Shown piece after piece: positions 1 through 7,218 of a stretch of DNA of 8,738 nucleotides. The translations under genes were made by a program, and so were the position numbers. The stretch's first letter is position 1. Every line of letters begins with the position of its first letter. This DNA is from Dehalococcoidia bacterium (GTDB lineage Bacteria > Chloroflexota > Dehalococcoidia > Dehalococcoidales > W498). The stretch spans positions 1 through 8,738 of the forward strand of contig JAUWEU010000022.1 of assembly GCA_030608125.1 (NCBI GenBank), read 5' to 3'. The notes below the pieces were generated by a model. It was not told the origin of the DNA and did no database searches. It saw only the letters and a list, made by a program, of their open reading frames with translations.

Positions 1-501
1 AGAGATGCGCTGATACATAGAATGACTGATGCGCAATGGGATATGTGCGTGGATATCATTCTTAAGGGGGCTTTTAATTGTATCCGCTCAGCCGCCAAGT
101 ATATGATGAAAAAGGGGCATGGCGGTAAGATTATCAATACATCCTCTGTAATGGGTTTGATGGGCAGTGTTGGGCAGGTCAATTATACGGCGGCTAAAGC
201 CGGAATCGTTGGACTTACTAAAACAGTAGCCAGAGAGTGGGCGCGATTTGGTATCACCTGTAATGCCCTTGCCTATGGCTTCGTCCATACTAGATTTACT
301 GCTGAGAAAGAGACTGGGGAGGAGGTTGCCGGTGAAAAGATGGGTATACCCAAGAGGGCTAGAGAGAGGATGCTTCAAGAAATTGGTGATAAAGTAATGA
401 CACCGGAAGATGCAGCCAAACCAGCTTTGTTTCTGGCTTCGGCTGATTCAGATTTTATCACCGGCCATATATTAAATGTCAGCGCTGGGATGTATATGTA
501 A
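1..501 (+). CDS. Short-chain dehydrogenase/reductase, FabG-like (5' end outside window)
   Basis: Likely an NAD(P)H-dependent cytosolic oxidoreductase acting on a 3-oxoacyl/3-hydroxyacyl or similar alcohol/ketone substrate. The frame is open to base 1 and reads RDALIHRMTDAQWD across the edge, a typical SDR stretch, so the ATG at 22 is internal and the Rossmann glycine motif lies outside the window. Counting from that ATG, the catalytic Ser is S42 (NTSS), followed after 12 residues by Y55 and K59 (YTAAK). The protein ends in the usual ITGHILNVSAGMYM. Two departures are visible: the tetrad Asn expected in NxLKG is Ile (I13), and the segment after GFVHT is about 12 residues longer than in E. coli FabG, which would enlarge the substrate lid. 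It converges with the Fe-S reductase gene, which fits a fatty or aromatic acyl-CoA degradation setting. The exact substrate cannot be told. It could equally be a 3-hydroxyacyl-CoA dehydrogenase or a FabG paralogue. Confidence 0.92.
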   Translation, partial: RDALIHRMTDAQWDMCVDIILKGAFNCIRSAAKYMMKKGHGGKIINTSSVMGLMGSVGQVNYTAAKAGIVGLTKTVAREWARFGITCNALAYGFVHTRFTAEKETGEEVAGEKMGIPKRARERMLQEIGDKVMTPEDAAKPALFLASADSDFITGHILNVSAGMYM

Positions 502-538
502 CCAATTGACCCCAAATAGGCTTGTTGGTTTAATATTG

Positions 539-2707
539 CTAGGTGGAAGAAGGGTGATAGATGGCTGATTCGGCTACCAACTCAGCTATATCTGTAACCT
601 TAAGCCATTCTTCAGCCTCCTTTGCCTTTATGGCATCATCAAACATCTGCAAACAGAAGGGGCAGGCAGTAGCCACTATCTGGGCTTTAGTTTCAATTAC
701 CTGCTCTATGCGCAGCTCGCTGATTCTCCTGCCAACACTTTCTTCCAGCCACATACGACCGCCCCCACCGCCACAGCAGAAACCCCGTTCCCGATTCCGC
801 TCCACCTCAACAAGGGTAATATCAGGCACACTATTTAACACCTGCCTCGGTGGCTCGTAAATATCATTATACCTCCCCAAATAGCAGGGGTCGTGGTAAA
901 CCACTACCCCACCACTTCCCTTGATAATTCTCAACTTGCCTTCTTTCAGCAAGTCGGCAATGAACTCGGTATGGTGAATGACCTCAAAATTCCCGCCAAA
1001 CTGAGGATATTCATTCTTTAGCGTGTTAAAGCAGTGGGGACAGGCAGTAACTATCTTCCTTACATTATAGCCCTTTAGCAGCTCAATATTTTTCTCAGCC
1101 TGCATCTGGAATAAATACTCATTACCCAGGCGACGAGCTGGCTCACCACAGCAGCTTTCATCAGAACCCAGGACACCAAATTTAATCCCGGCTAACTTCA
1201 ACAGCTTAGCCATAGCCTGAGCTATCCTCATACTTCTCTCTTCCAGTGCTTCGGTACAACCTACCCAGTACAGAATGTCTATATCACTATCTTCAGCTAG
1301 AGTCTTAATATCAAGCCCTTGAGCCCAATCGGTTCTGGTCAATGTAGTCCCCCGCCACGGGTGCCCTCTGTCTTCAATGCTCCTCAATGCCCCTTCAGCC
1401 GTCTCAGGGATAGAAGCCTGCTCCAACACCAGATTCCGTCTTAGGTCAATAGTTTTATCAACATGCTCCACATAGACAGGGCACACCTCCTGGCAGGCAC
1501 GGCAGGTAGTGCAGTCCCAGATTTCATCCTCAGTTATCACCTCACCAATAAGAGCTAAACCATCACCCCCTGGATTAGCCGCCTCTGCCTTACCTTTAAG
1601 CAAAATTGGAGCCTTCTCCAGCCAATGAGCCTTGAGGTCCTGGGTCATCTTCTTGGGTGAGAGCGACTTGCCACTAATATAGGCAGGACAAACATCTTGG
1701 CATCTACCACAGCGAGTGCAGGCATCCAGGTCCATTAGCTGCTTCCAAGTAAAGTCCTCAATCTTGGCTACGCCAAAGGTTTCTGCCGTTTCTAAATCGA
1801 TAGGTATCAGGGCTCCCCTAGGCTCTAGTGACCTGAAGAACACATTCACCGGGGAAACAATGATATGCCATAGCTTGTTCCAATAGAGGCAAACGTAGGT
1901 TATAGCCCCGAAGGTGATTATTATATGTGACCACCACATAATTCGGTGCCAGGTTAGCAGGGCACCCTGGCTTAAACCGCTGAAAGCTTTAGCCAGGATA
2001 AAGCCACCGGGAGACCACACTGCCCAATCCGGGGTAGTTTTTAGCTCAGTGGCGGCGATACGAAATCCCTCAACAATGAAGCCGCTAAATACGACTAAAA
2101 CTATCAAAATCAGGGCAATCAAATCCTCAGCAGTATTGTCTAATCTTTCTGGTTTTTTAACATAGCGCCTGATGATGACCAGGATTGCTCCAATTAGAAC
2201 CAATATGCCACCAATATCGGTAGCTAGTGAGTAGCCCAGATAGAAGCTGCCATGCATAAAGTGAAAGAGGTAGTGACTGATAAAATCCAGTAATGCCCCT
2301 AGCAACAGGATTCCGCAGCCAGCAAAGATGAGAAAATGGGCTATTCCGGGATAAAATTCCCTGGGGTAAAATTCTCTAGGTAGGAGATTCTTAAGGGAAA
2401 AGCGCCTGCCTCCTAAAATAGGACTTGTCTCAGGCAGGAAATCTTTTGGGGATGGGCGTCTATGCTCCAGACTAGGAGCTATGCCAAAAAGTTTGCGGTG
2501 CAATATGCCATCAACTATTGCGGTAACAATAAATACCCATATTCTCTTACCCGGGTGACTAAATCTGTTATCCGGTTTACCTAATCGCCACAATTTATAA
2601 CGACGGTATATAACATAAATAAAGATACCGACGGCAATAGCGGCTGCGGGGTAAAGAATTATGTCACCATAGAGAATATTCCAGAATATTTCCCGGGTAG
2701 GGTCCAT
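539..2707 (-). CDS. Membrane-bound heterodisulfide-reductase-like Fe-S oxidoreductase (NarI/DsrM-like plus HdrD/DsrK-like fusion)
   Basis: This 722-residue protein probably passes electrons between a cytosolic donor, plausibly ETF, and membrane quinone. The N-terminal third is a membrane domain of the nitrate reductase gamma type. It has hydrophobic segments near residues 13-35, 121-143, 160-180, 194-213 and 257-277, and candidate haem-ligand histidines H124, H254 and H261. Two CxxCxxCxxxCP ferredoxin motifs follow (C330-C340 and C399-C409). Two complete cysteine-rich CCG domains end the protein: C484-x34-CC-x35-CPHC and C608-x35-CC-x36-CPFC, matching the spacing that holds non-cubane [4Fe-4S] clusters in HdrB. 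Fusions of this kind act as ETF:(methyl)menaquinone oxidoreductase in syntrophic fatty-acid oxidisers. That role here is inferred from architecture and from the SDR neighbour; etfAB are not in the window. Residues about 74-114 look inserted relative to relatives and include a duplicated REFYP. The Shine-Dalgarno is weak. A stand-alone Hdr-like or DsrMK-like role is the main alternative. Confidence 0.9.
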   Translation of the reverse strand: MDPTREIFWNILYGDIILYPAAAIAVGIFIYVIYRRYKLWRLGKPDNRFSHPGKRIWVFIVTAIVDGILHRKLFGIAPSLEHRRPSPKDFLPETSPILGGRRFSLKNLLPREFYPREFYPGIAHFLIFAGCGILLLGALLDFISHYLFHFMHGSFYLGYSLATDIGGILVLIGAILVIIRRYVKKPERLDNTAEDLIALILIVLVVFSGFIVEGFRIAATELKTTPDWAVWSPGGFILAKAFSGLSQGALLTWHRIMWWSHIIITFGAITYVCLYWNKLWHIIVSPVNVFFRSLEPRGALIPIDLETAETFGVAKIEDFTWKQLMDLDACTRCGRCQDVCPAYISGKSLSPKKMTQDLKAHWLEKAPILLKGKAEAANPGGDGLALIGEVITEDEIWDCTTCRACQEVCPVYVEHVDKTIDLRRNLVLEQASIPETAEGALRSIEDRGHPWRGTTLTRTDWAQGLDIKTLAEDSDIDILYWVGCTEALEERSMRIAQAMAKLLKLAGIKFGVLGSDESCCGEPARRLGNEYLFQMQAEKNIELLKGYNVRKIVTACPHCFNTLKNEYPQFGGNFEVIHHTEFIADLLKEGKLRIIKGSGGVVVYHDPCYLGRYNDIYEPPRQVLNSVPDITLVEVERNRERGFCCGGGGGRMWLEESVGRRISELRIEQVIETKAQIVATACPFCLQMFDDAIKAKEAEEWLKVTDIAELVAESAIYHPSST
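2348..2377 (-). repeat. 15-bp tandem duplication inside the Fe-S reductase gene (REFYP x2)
   Basis: Bases 2348-2362 and 2363-2377 are adjacent 15-bp copies that match at 12 of 15 positions. In the - strand frame they encode REFYP twice in a row (residues 111-120), just before the GIAHFLIF transmembrane segment. The differences are synonymous (AGA/AGG, TAC/TAT and neighbouring third positions), so the duplication is probably not very recent and the protein change has been kept. Confidence 0.85.
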
Positions 2708-2740
2708 ACTTTGTATCTTCTATCTAGACTAGGGTTTATT

Positions 2741-3244
2741 TTAGCGTGAACGGCTAACAGCTACAAAAATACCCAGAGCCAGGGCTAATAGGTCAATAAT
2801 TAAGTGAAAAGGACTAAAAGAGAACGAAAACAAAATCATCCCTTGGAAGAGCCTGATATTGGAAATAAGGTAGCTTATTGCCAGAGCCACGCCAGCGATA
2901 ACAGCTAACCCTGTGCCGCGCTTGCGATTAACCGACAGGCTAACTACCTCTCCAATGGCATAGCCAATACCCGGGGCTAATAACAGACTAAGGTAAAGGA
3001 AGTGCACCAACGACTCTATCAGTCCCCAGATAGCACCACAAGCAATAGCCATGCCTAACCCAGTTCCTATAGCTATCAAATAATATTTAGTGGAAATGCG
3101 ATAGGTAGGCAGTTTATGTAGCTTGGCACAATCCGGGCATCTGGCTCCTACCGGAGTCTGCACCAGGCACTTAGGACATATCAGCTTACCACACTTACCA
3201 CACCTCAGGTTAGTTTCAACCTCGGGATGAGTGGCACATTTCAT
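2741..3244 (-). CDS. B-box-type zinc-finger membrane protein, function unknown
   Basis: A 167-residue protein with an N-terminal zinc-binding module and a membrane-embedded remainder. Candidate zinc ligands are C3, H6, C15, C18, C23, C26, C36, C39 and H43, in the CxxHP...CxxCgk.iCxxC...pvG.RCpdC arrangement of bacterial B-box-like proteins. Hydrophobic segments lie near residues 53-75, 78-98, 112-130 and 143-163, so about four helices are expected with the finger probably cytoplasmic. No catalytic residues are recognisable. Some bacterial proteins with this finger carry a rhomboid protease domain, but no rhomboid GxSG/H dyad is seen here. The gene starts 10 bp after plsY; the nearest purine-rich site (AAAGG) ends about 14 nt upstream of ATG, so initiation may depend on coupling to plsY translation. 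The start is supported because the zinc motif begins at residue 3. No function is claimed. Confidence 0.82.
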   Translation of the reverse strand: MKCATHPEVETNLRCGKCGKLICPKCLVQTPVGARCPDCAKLHKLPTYRISTKYYLIAIGTGLGMAIACGAIWGLIESLVHFLYLSLLLAPGIGYAIGEVVSLSVNRKRGTGLAVIAGVALAISYLISNIRLFQGMILFSFSFSPFHLIIDLLALALGIFVAVSRSR

Positions 3245-3254
3245 CTTACTATAG

Positions 3255-3956
3255 TTAACCTTTCTCCTGTTTTTCTTGTTGCTCAGGAGGTTGCCGTTTT
3301 ATCCAGGCTTCCCTGTCCCTTATATCCCGGTCAAAAAGCAGGCGATTAATAATTAGCTGCCCCCGGGGCACCGAAGCAGAGAGTGAAGTCCGCGGTGTCG
3401 TTAATCGTCTAATCAACACTATTAGAAATATAGCCAAGAAGCCTAGAGTAACCGGCAGTCGCTCTTCAATACCAAAAGGCTGACTAAAAAACCAGCTAAA
3501 TAGGGGCAAAGCTGCCATTGCCAGGGTTGTTCCCAGAGCTAGCTGTCGGAATGGGAAGAAAAGGAAAGCAAAAGCTACCAATATCAGTGCTAACCATGGT
3601 GTTAAAATAAGAAGCACGCCCATGGTAGTCAAAGCACCTCTGCCGCCATTAAAACGAAGGAAAACTGGCCAGTTATGCCCAATAATTGCCGCTAAACCTA
3701 CCGCTACCTGCTCAGCAATGCCTAGACCTAACAACTGAGCCGCCCACACCATCACTGCTCCCTTACCCACATCAAAAATGATTACCGGGATAGCTATCCA
3801 CTTAGAGGTTATCGTCAGTAGGTTGCTTGCTCCCACATTGCCGCTGCCATATTGTCTTAAGTCTATTCCCCGGGACCATTTAGCCGCCAGATAAGCGGCT
3901 GGCACCGAACCCAAAAGATAGGCAGCTAATATTAGCAATCCAAACTCAATAGTCAT
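3255..3956 (-). CDS. plsY: PlsY-family acyl-phosphate:glycerol-3-phosphate acyltransferase, divergent C-terminus
   Basis: PlsY is an integral membrane enzyme that transfers an acyl group from acyl-phosphate (made by PlsX) to glycerol-3-phosphate, giving lysophosphatidate, the first step of phospholipid synthesis. Visible motifs are GSVP (16-19), the motif 1 region YGSGNVGASN (36-45, Thr replaced by Ser in the usual GATN), and the motif 2 region GHNWPVF...FNGGRG (93-107, Arg where GGKG is usual). About five to six hydrophobic segments span residues 3-182. The third conserved motif (RHxxNIxRL in E. coli and pneumococcal PlsY) is not found: after LIVLIRRL the chain continues TTPRTSLSASVPRG and then a charged tail to 233. 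Length is above the usual 200-215 residues. The fold assignment is firm, but activity on the standard substrates is uncertain. The strong Shine-Dalgarno at 3961-3967 supports the start. No plsX is in the window. Confidence 0.88.
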   Translation of the reverse strand: MTIEFGLLILAAYLLGSVPAAYLAAKWSRGIDLRQYGSGNVGASNLLTITSKWIAIPVIIFDVGKGAVMVWAAQLLGLGIAEQVAVGLAAIIGHNWPVFLRFNGGRGALTTMGVLLILTPWLALILVAFAFLFFPFRQLALGTTLAMAALPLFSWFFSQPFGIEERLPVTLGFLAIFLIVLIRRLTTPRTSLSASVPRGQLIINRLLFDRDIRDREAWIKRQPPEQQEKQEKG

Positions 3957-3960
3957 AAGC

Positions 3961-3967
3961 TCTCCTC
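3961..3967 (-). promoter_or_regulatory. Ribosome binding site of plsY
   Basis: The - strand reads GAGGAGA, leaving a 4-nt spacer to the ATG at 3956 (GAGGAG itself at 5 nt). It is well placed and fixes the start codon, which also places the GSVP motif at the expected distance from the N-terminus. Confidence 0.75.
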
Positions 3968-3995
3968 ATTGAGATTGCTTATCAGCTCCACAATA

Positions 3996-4847
3996 TTAGG
4001 GGCTGGCTAACCTTATTTCTCGCTGCTCCGCCAGAGTCATAAGTTGCTCCGCTGACTTTATTGGTACATCCACACCACCAATCATAGTCTCACGGCTAAC
4101 ATCCAGACCGTGGTAATCGCTGCCACCACTAGCAATAAGACCATACTTATCGGCTAGGTTAACTAGTCTACTAATTTCGTCAGCAGTATAACCATTATAG
4201 TAGGCTTCAATGCCGACTAAACCGGCTGCTTTTAGCTCAACAACCATTGTCTCCGGGTCACTAATAGTTAACGGGTGTGCCAGCACTGGCAACCCTTTAG
4301 TCCGTAATATTAGTTTCACTGCCTCTACCGGGGTTATCTTCTCCCGCTCAACATAGGCAGGTCCACCCCGACCTATATACTTGGTAAACGCCTCCTTAAT
4401 TGAGGCGATATAACCCTTGTCTAACATAGCCTGAGCAATATGAGGACGACCTATAGAACCACTGTCGGCTATTTCTAGGACTTGCTGCCATTCAATATGG
4501 ATACCCAAATCTCTCAATTTAGCAATCATCCCTTGAGCCCGTCCCCGTCGAGAATGGCGCATTCTCTCCAGCCTGGCTGCGAATTCTGGGTCAGTATAAT
4601 CTATAAAGTAGCCGAGAACATGAACTTCGCCATCAGGAAAGTCAGTACTAATCTCAATGCCAGGTATGACTTTCAGCCAGGGAAAGGCTTTGGCAGTTAC
4701 CAGAGCCGGAGCAATACCATCTACAGTGTCATGGTCAGTAAGGGCAATAACGGTTAACCCATTCTCCGCCGATTTACGGACAACATCCTCAGGAGTAAGT
4801 CGTCCATCAGAGGCGGTGGAGTGCATGTGGAGGTCAACCTTAGACAT
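3996..4847 (-). CDS. PHP-domain metallophosphoesterase, YciV/TrpH (RNase AM)-like
   Basis: A 283-residue cytosolic PHP (polymerase and histidinol phosphatase) protein. E. coli YciV/RNase AM hydrolyses 3',5'-pAp and trims 5' ends of rRNA as a 5'-3' exonuclease, and this protein matches that subfamily in length and motif order. Metal-site residues seen are H7 and H9 (HMHS), D14 (SDG), D38-H39-D40 (LTDHDT), E65 (GIEIS), H76 (HVLGY), H136 (RPHIA), H191 (AHPL) and D244/H246 (GSDYHG). This is the full set expected for a trinuclear PHP centre. The ATG lies 2 bp after the ymdB stop codon, and its strong Shine-Dalgarno is inside the end of ymdB, so translation is likely coupled. Its position after RNase Y and YmdB supports a role in RNA or nucleotide turnover. 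Alternatives within the family are a pAp phosphatase or a nucleoside 3',5'-bisphosphate phosphatase. Confidence 0.9.
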   Translation of the reverse strand: MSKVDLHMHSTASDGRLTPEDVVRKSAENGLTVIALTDHDTVDGIAPALVTAKAFPWLKVIPGIEISTDFPDGEVHVLGYFIDYTDPEFAARLERMRHSRRGRAQGMIAKLRDLGIHIEWQQVLEIADSGSIGRPHIAQAMLDKGYIASIKEAFTKYIGRGGPAYVEREKITPVEAVKLILRTKGLPVLAHPLTISDPETMVVELKAAGLVGIEAYYNGYTADEISRLVNLADKYGLIASGGSDYHGLDVSRETMIGGVDVPIKSAEQLMTLAEQREIRLASP

Positions 4848-4849
4848 TG

Positions 4850-5617
4850 CTACTCCACCTCCCGATAGATTCGGTCAATACTTATTGCTCGGCCACTATC
4901 CTCATCCACCCTGACCATTACTGCGTTAAACATTGTTTTGCCCTTGCCCACAGATAAACGATGGGGCATTCCGGTCAGAAAGCGGCGAATTACGGCTTCG
5001 GCATCATCACCTATAATTGAATCCACAGGTCCGGTCATGCCAATATCAGTAACATAGGCTGTACCTAGAGGAAGCAACTGGGCATCAATAGTTCCCACAT
5101 GGGTATGTGTGCCAAGCACAGCACTAACACGACCATCCAGGTATCGCCCCATTGCCATCTTCTCCGATGTTGCCTCGGCATGGAAATCAACAATAATGAT
5201 TGGTGGCTTGTGCTTAAGCTCAGCCAGTAGTTTATCCATAGCTCTAAACGGGCAATCAATATCACCCATAAATACTCTCCCCATCAAATTAACCACCATA
5301 ACCTGACCATTGATTATATAGCCCCTCCCCGGCACTCCTGGGGGATAATTTAATGGGCGCAGGATAGGCATTTCACCATCAAGGTATGGAATAATCTCCT
5401 TCTGTGCCCATATATGGTTACCCGAGGTCAACACATCAGCTCCAGCATCCAGCAACTCCTTAGCTGTAGTTGAAGTTAGACCCAAACCGCCGGCAGTATT
5501 CTCAGCATTGGCAATAACCATATCCAAGCCATATTGTTGTCGCAGGTCTGGCAAAAGCTTATTCATTGCCTGCCTGCCAGGTCTGCCAATTATATCACCA
5601 ATCGCCAATATTAACAT
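4850..5617 (-). CDS. ymdB: YmdB-family metallophosphoesterase (2',3'-cyclic nucleotide phosphodiesterase)
   Basis: A 255-residue cytosolic calcineurin-like phosphoesterase of the Bacillus YmdB type (TIGR00282), close to the usual 255-266 residues. In B. subtilis it hydrolyses 2',3'-cAMP and related cyclic nucleotides and influences biofilm/motility decisions. Metal-site residues are all present: D8 (IGDIIG), E39 and N40 (NAENTAGG), N67 and H68 (TSGNHIW), H146 (DFHAEATSEK), and H171 and H173 (GTHTHVGT). The gene begins 20 bp after the rny stop codon, the same order as rny-ymdB in B. subtilis, where this phosphodiesterase is tied to RNase Y-linked mRNA decay, which yields cyclic phosphate ends or their products. 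The upstream sequence has GAGGAG 3 nt before ATG and GGAGGTG overlapping the rny stop. The name is that of the Bacillus protein and not the unrelated E. coli macrodomain YmdB. Confidence 0.95.
   Translation of the reverse strand: MLILAIGDIIGRPGRQAMNKLLPDLRQQYGLDMVIANAENTAGGLGLTSTTAKELLDAGADVLTSGNHIWAQKEIIPYLDGEMPILRPLNYPPGVPGRGYIINGQVMVVNLMGRVFMGDIDCPFRAMDKLLAELKHKPPIIIVDFHAEATSEKMAMGRYLDGRVSAVLGTHTHVGTIDAQLLPLGTAYVTDIGMTGPVDSIIGDDAEAVIRRFLTGMPHRLSVGKGKTMFNAVMVRVDEDSGRAISIDRIYREVE
4853..4862 (-). promoter_or_regulatory. Ribosome binding site of the PHP gene, inside the end of ymdB
   Basis: The - strand reads GGAGGTGGAG, 5 nt before the ATG at 4847. It lies wholly within the final codons of ymdB, whose stop codon is 2 bp from the PHP start, so the two genes are very probably translationally coupled. 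Confidence 0.75.
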
Positions 5618-5637
5618 TAGCTCCTCGTTTACACCTC

Positions 5638-7176
5638 CTACTTAGCATAATCTATAGCTCTTGTCTCTCTGAGCACGGTAACCTTTATTTGACCTGGATA
5701 TTGTAGCCCTTCCTCTATCTTCTTAACAATGTCTCGAGCCAGCCTCATTGCTCCCAAATCGTCAATCTCTTCTGGCTTAACCAGGATACGGATTTCGCGA
5801 CCGGCTTGAATAGCAAATGACTTCTCCACCCCTTTAAAACCATTAGCTATATCTTCCAATGCCTTCAGACGCTTCAAGTAGCCCTCTAATGACTCACGCC
5901 TTGCCCCTGGTCTGGCACCACTGATAGCATCAGCCGCTGAAATGATAAAGCCCCAAATGCTGGTAGTTTCCGTTTCAAAGTGGTGCTCAGCGATACCCTT
6001 AACCACCTCAGGGGATTTTTCCCATTGCTTAACCAAGTCAGCCCCAATAGCAGCGTGACTGCCCTCTACCTCACGGTCCACCGCCTTACCAATGTCATGA
6101 AGCAGACCAGCCTTCTTGGCTATGGCAACATTGGCTCCCAACTCCCCAGCAATCATAGCCGCTAAATAAGCCACCTCAATACTATGGGCGAGGACATTCT
6201 GTCCGTAGCTAGTACGATACTTAAGCCGACCAAGTAGCCTGATTAATTCAGGGCATAATCCGTGCACCCCAGCTTGATAAGCTGCATCTTCTCCAGCACT
6301 ATAGATAGCAGCATCTACTTCCTCCTTAGCCTTGGCTACCACCTCTTCAATGCGAGCTGGATGGATACGACCATCAAGGATAAGCTTGGTTAAAGCAATT
6401 CGAGCCACTTCTCGCCGCACTGGGTCAAAGCTAGACAGGGTCACCGCCTCGGGGGTATCGTCAATAATTAGGTCAACGCCGGTAGCTTGCTCCAAAGCTC
6501 TAATGTTACGACCCTCTCGTCCGATAAGTCGACCCTTCATCTCATCACTGGGAAGGGGAACAGTAGCCACCGTTGTTTCAGATACAACCTCAGAAGCACA
6601 ACGCTGGATAGCCTGGGACAAGATTCCCTGAGCTTTCTCACTGGCTTCTTCTCTTACCTTAGCCTCCCATTCCCGAAGGCGCCGTGATGCTTCCTCCTGC
6701 ATCTCAACCTCCATAGTCTCAATCAATGTTTGCTTTGCCTCATCACTGGACATACCCGAAATTAACTCTAGCTGCTTTAACTGCTTATCTCTAACTTCCT
6801 CAAGATGAGTGCGAATGGACTCTATCTCGTTCTCTTTGTTAGCCAGATTGCGACCGCGGTTCTCCACATCTTCTAACTTGCGCTCTAAGCTCTCTGACCG
6901 CTGAGACAGGTAGCTCTCCTGGCGCTGTAGTTCAGCGCGGCGTTCCCGATACTCCGCTTCAACTCCTGACTTAATTTTCTCAGTCTCCTGCCTTGCCTCA
7001 CGGACTAAATCTTTGGACTCAGCTCTGGCTTCAGCTAGTATTCTATCGGCTTTCTTCTCGGCAATACGCATTTGTCGGTTAATCATCACTCGCCTAAAAA
7101 GAAAGGCAGCCATACCTCCAAATACCACACCTATAATAAAACTAAAGGCAATAGCTAGAACTACATCTATTCCCAT
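5638..7176 (-). CDS. rny: Ribonuclease Y, membrane-anchored endoribonuclease
   Basis: RNase Y initiates mRNA decay and processing by endonucleolytic cleavage at the inner face of the membrane. The 512-residue protein has the standard order. A transmembrane helix lies at about 5-27. A long charged coiled coil follows at about 30-190. The KH RNA-binding domain with GREGRN (219-224) covers about 205-265. The HD hydrolase domain carries H331, H360-D361 (LLHDIGKA), H398/H399 and D416. A C-terminal domain ends the protein at 512. The length equals that of typical family members (about 510-520), and there is no truncation. The gene follows recX by 42 bp and precedes ymdB by 20 bp. recA and rny-ymdB are also close neighbours in Firmicutes. 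The start is supported by a good Shine-Dalgarno at 7181-7190 and by the membrane anchor beginning directly after it. Confidence 0.98.
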   Translation of the reverse strand: MGIDVVLAIAFSFIIGVVFGGMAAFLFRRVMINRQMRIAEKKADRILAEARAESKDLVREARQETEKIKSGVEAEYRERRAELQRQESYLSQRSESLERKLEDVENRGRNLANKENEIESIRTHLEEVRDKQLKQLELISGMSSDEAKQTLIETMEVEMQEEASRRLREWEAKVREEASEKAQGILSQAIQRCASEVVSETTVATVPLPSDEMKGRLIGREGRNIRALEQATGVDLIIDDTPEAVTLSSFDPVRREVARIALTKLILDGRIHPARIEEVVAKAKEEVDAAIYSAGEDAAYQAGVHGLCPELIRLLGRLKYRTSYGQNVLAHSIEVAYLAAMIAGELGANVAIAKKAGLLHDIGKAVDREVEGSHAAIGADLVKQWEKSPEVVKGIAEHHFETETTSIWGFIISAADAISGARPGARRESLEGYLKRLKALEDIANGFKGVEKSFAIQAGREIRILVKPEEIDDLGAMRLARDIVKKIEEGLQYPGQIKVTVLRETRAIDYAK

Positions 7177-7180
7177 TTTT

Positions 7181-7190
7181 CCACCCCCTT
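7181..7190 (-). promoter_or_regulatory. Ribosome binding site of rny
   Basis: The - strand reads AAGGGGGTGG followed by AAAA and the ATG at 7176. The purine-rich core is about 7 nt from the start codon, which supports the chosen N-terminus. Confidence 0.7.
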
Positions 7191-7218
7191 CATTTGTAGC
7201 TTTAGTGCCAACATAATG

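Noticed and set aside
88..378. 96-codon open frame antisense to the SDR
   Set aside because: It lies wholly opposite a well-supported SDR frame, has no recognisable motif and reads like a shadow of the coding strand.
500..530. Possible bidirectional terminator between the convergent SDR and Fe-S reductase genes (AACCAA...TTGGTT)
   Set aside because: The stem is only 6 bp, mostly A/T, with a 19-nt loop and no T tract, so it is too weak to call.
561..860. 99-codon + strand open frame opposite the Fe-S reductase C-terminus
   Set aside because: It is opposite the second CCG domain; its proline- and serine-rich sequence is the complement of the glycine- and cysteine-rich coding strand.
1914..2165. 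83-codon + strand open frame opposite the reductase membrane domain
   Set aside because: It lies opposite conserved membrane segments and has no independent support such as a ribosome binding site or motif.
3957..3995. Possible hairpin or promoter in the gap between the PHP gene and plsY
   Set aside because: Only 4-bp complementary words are present, and no convincing -35/-10 pair was seen in 39 bp.
4482..4914. Overlapping + strand open frames opposite the PHP gene and the end of ymdB
   Set aside because: Both strands cannot plausibly code here; the - strand frames carry full catalytic motif sets and the + frames carry none.
5065..5306. Short open frames in other frames across ymdB
   Set aside because: They overlap the metal-site motifs of ymdB, lack motifs and are of chance length.
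5980..7216. Several + strand open frames of 61-99 codons opposite rny
   Set aside because: All are antisense to a full-length, motif-complete RNase Y and show no features of their own.
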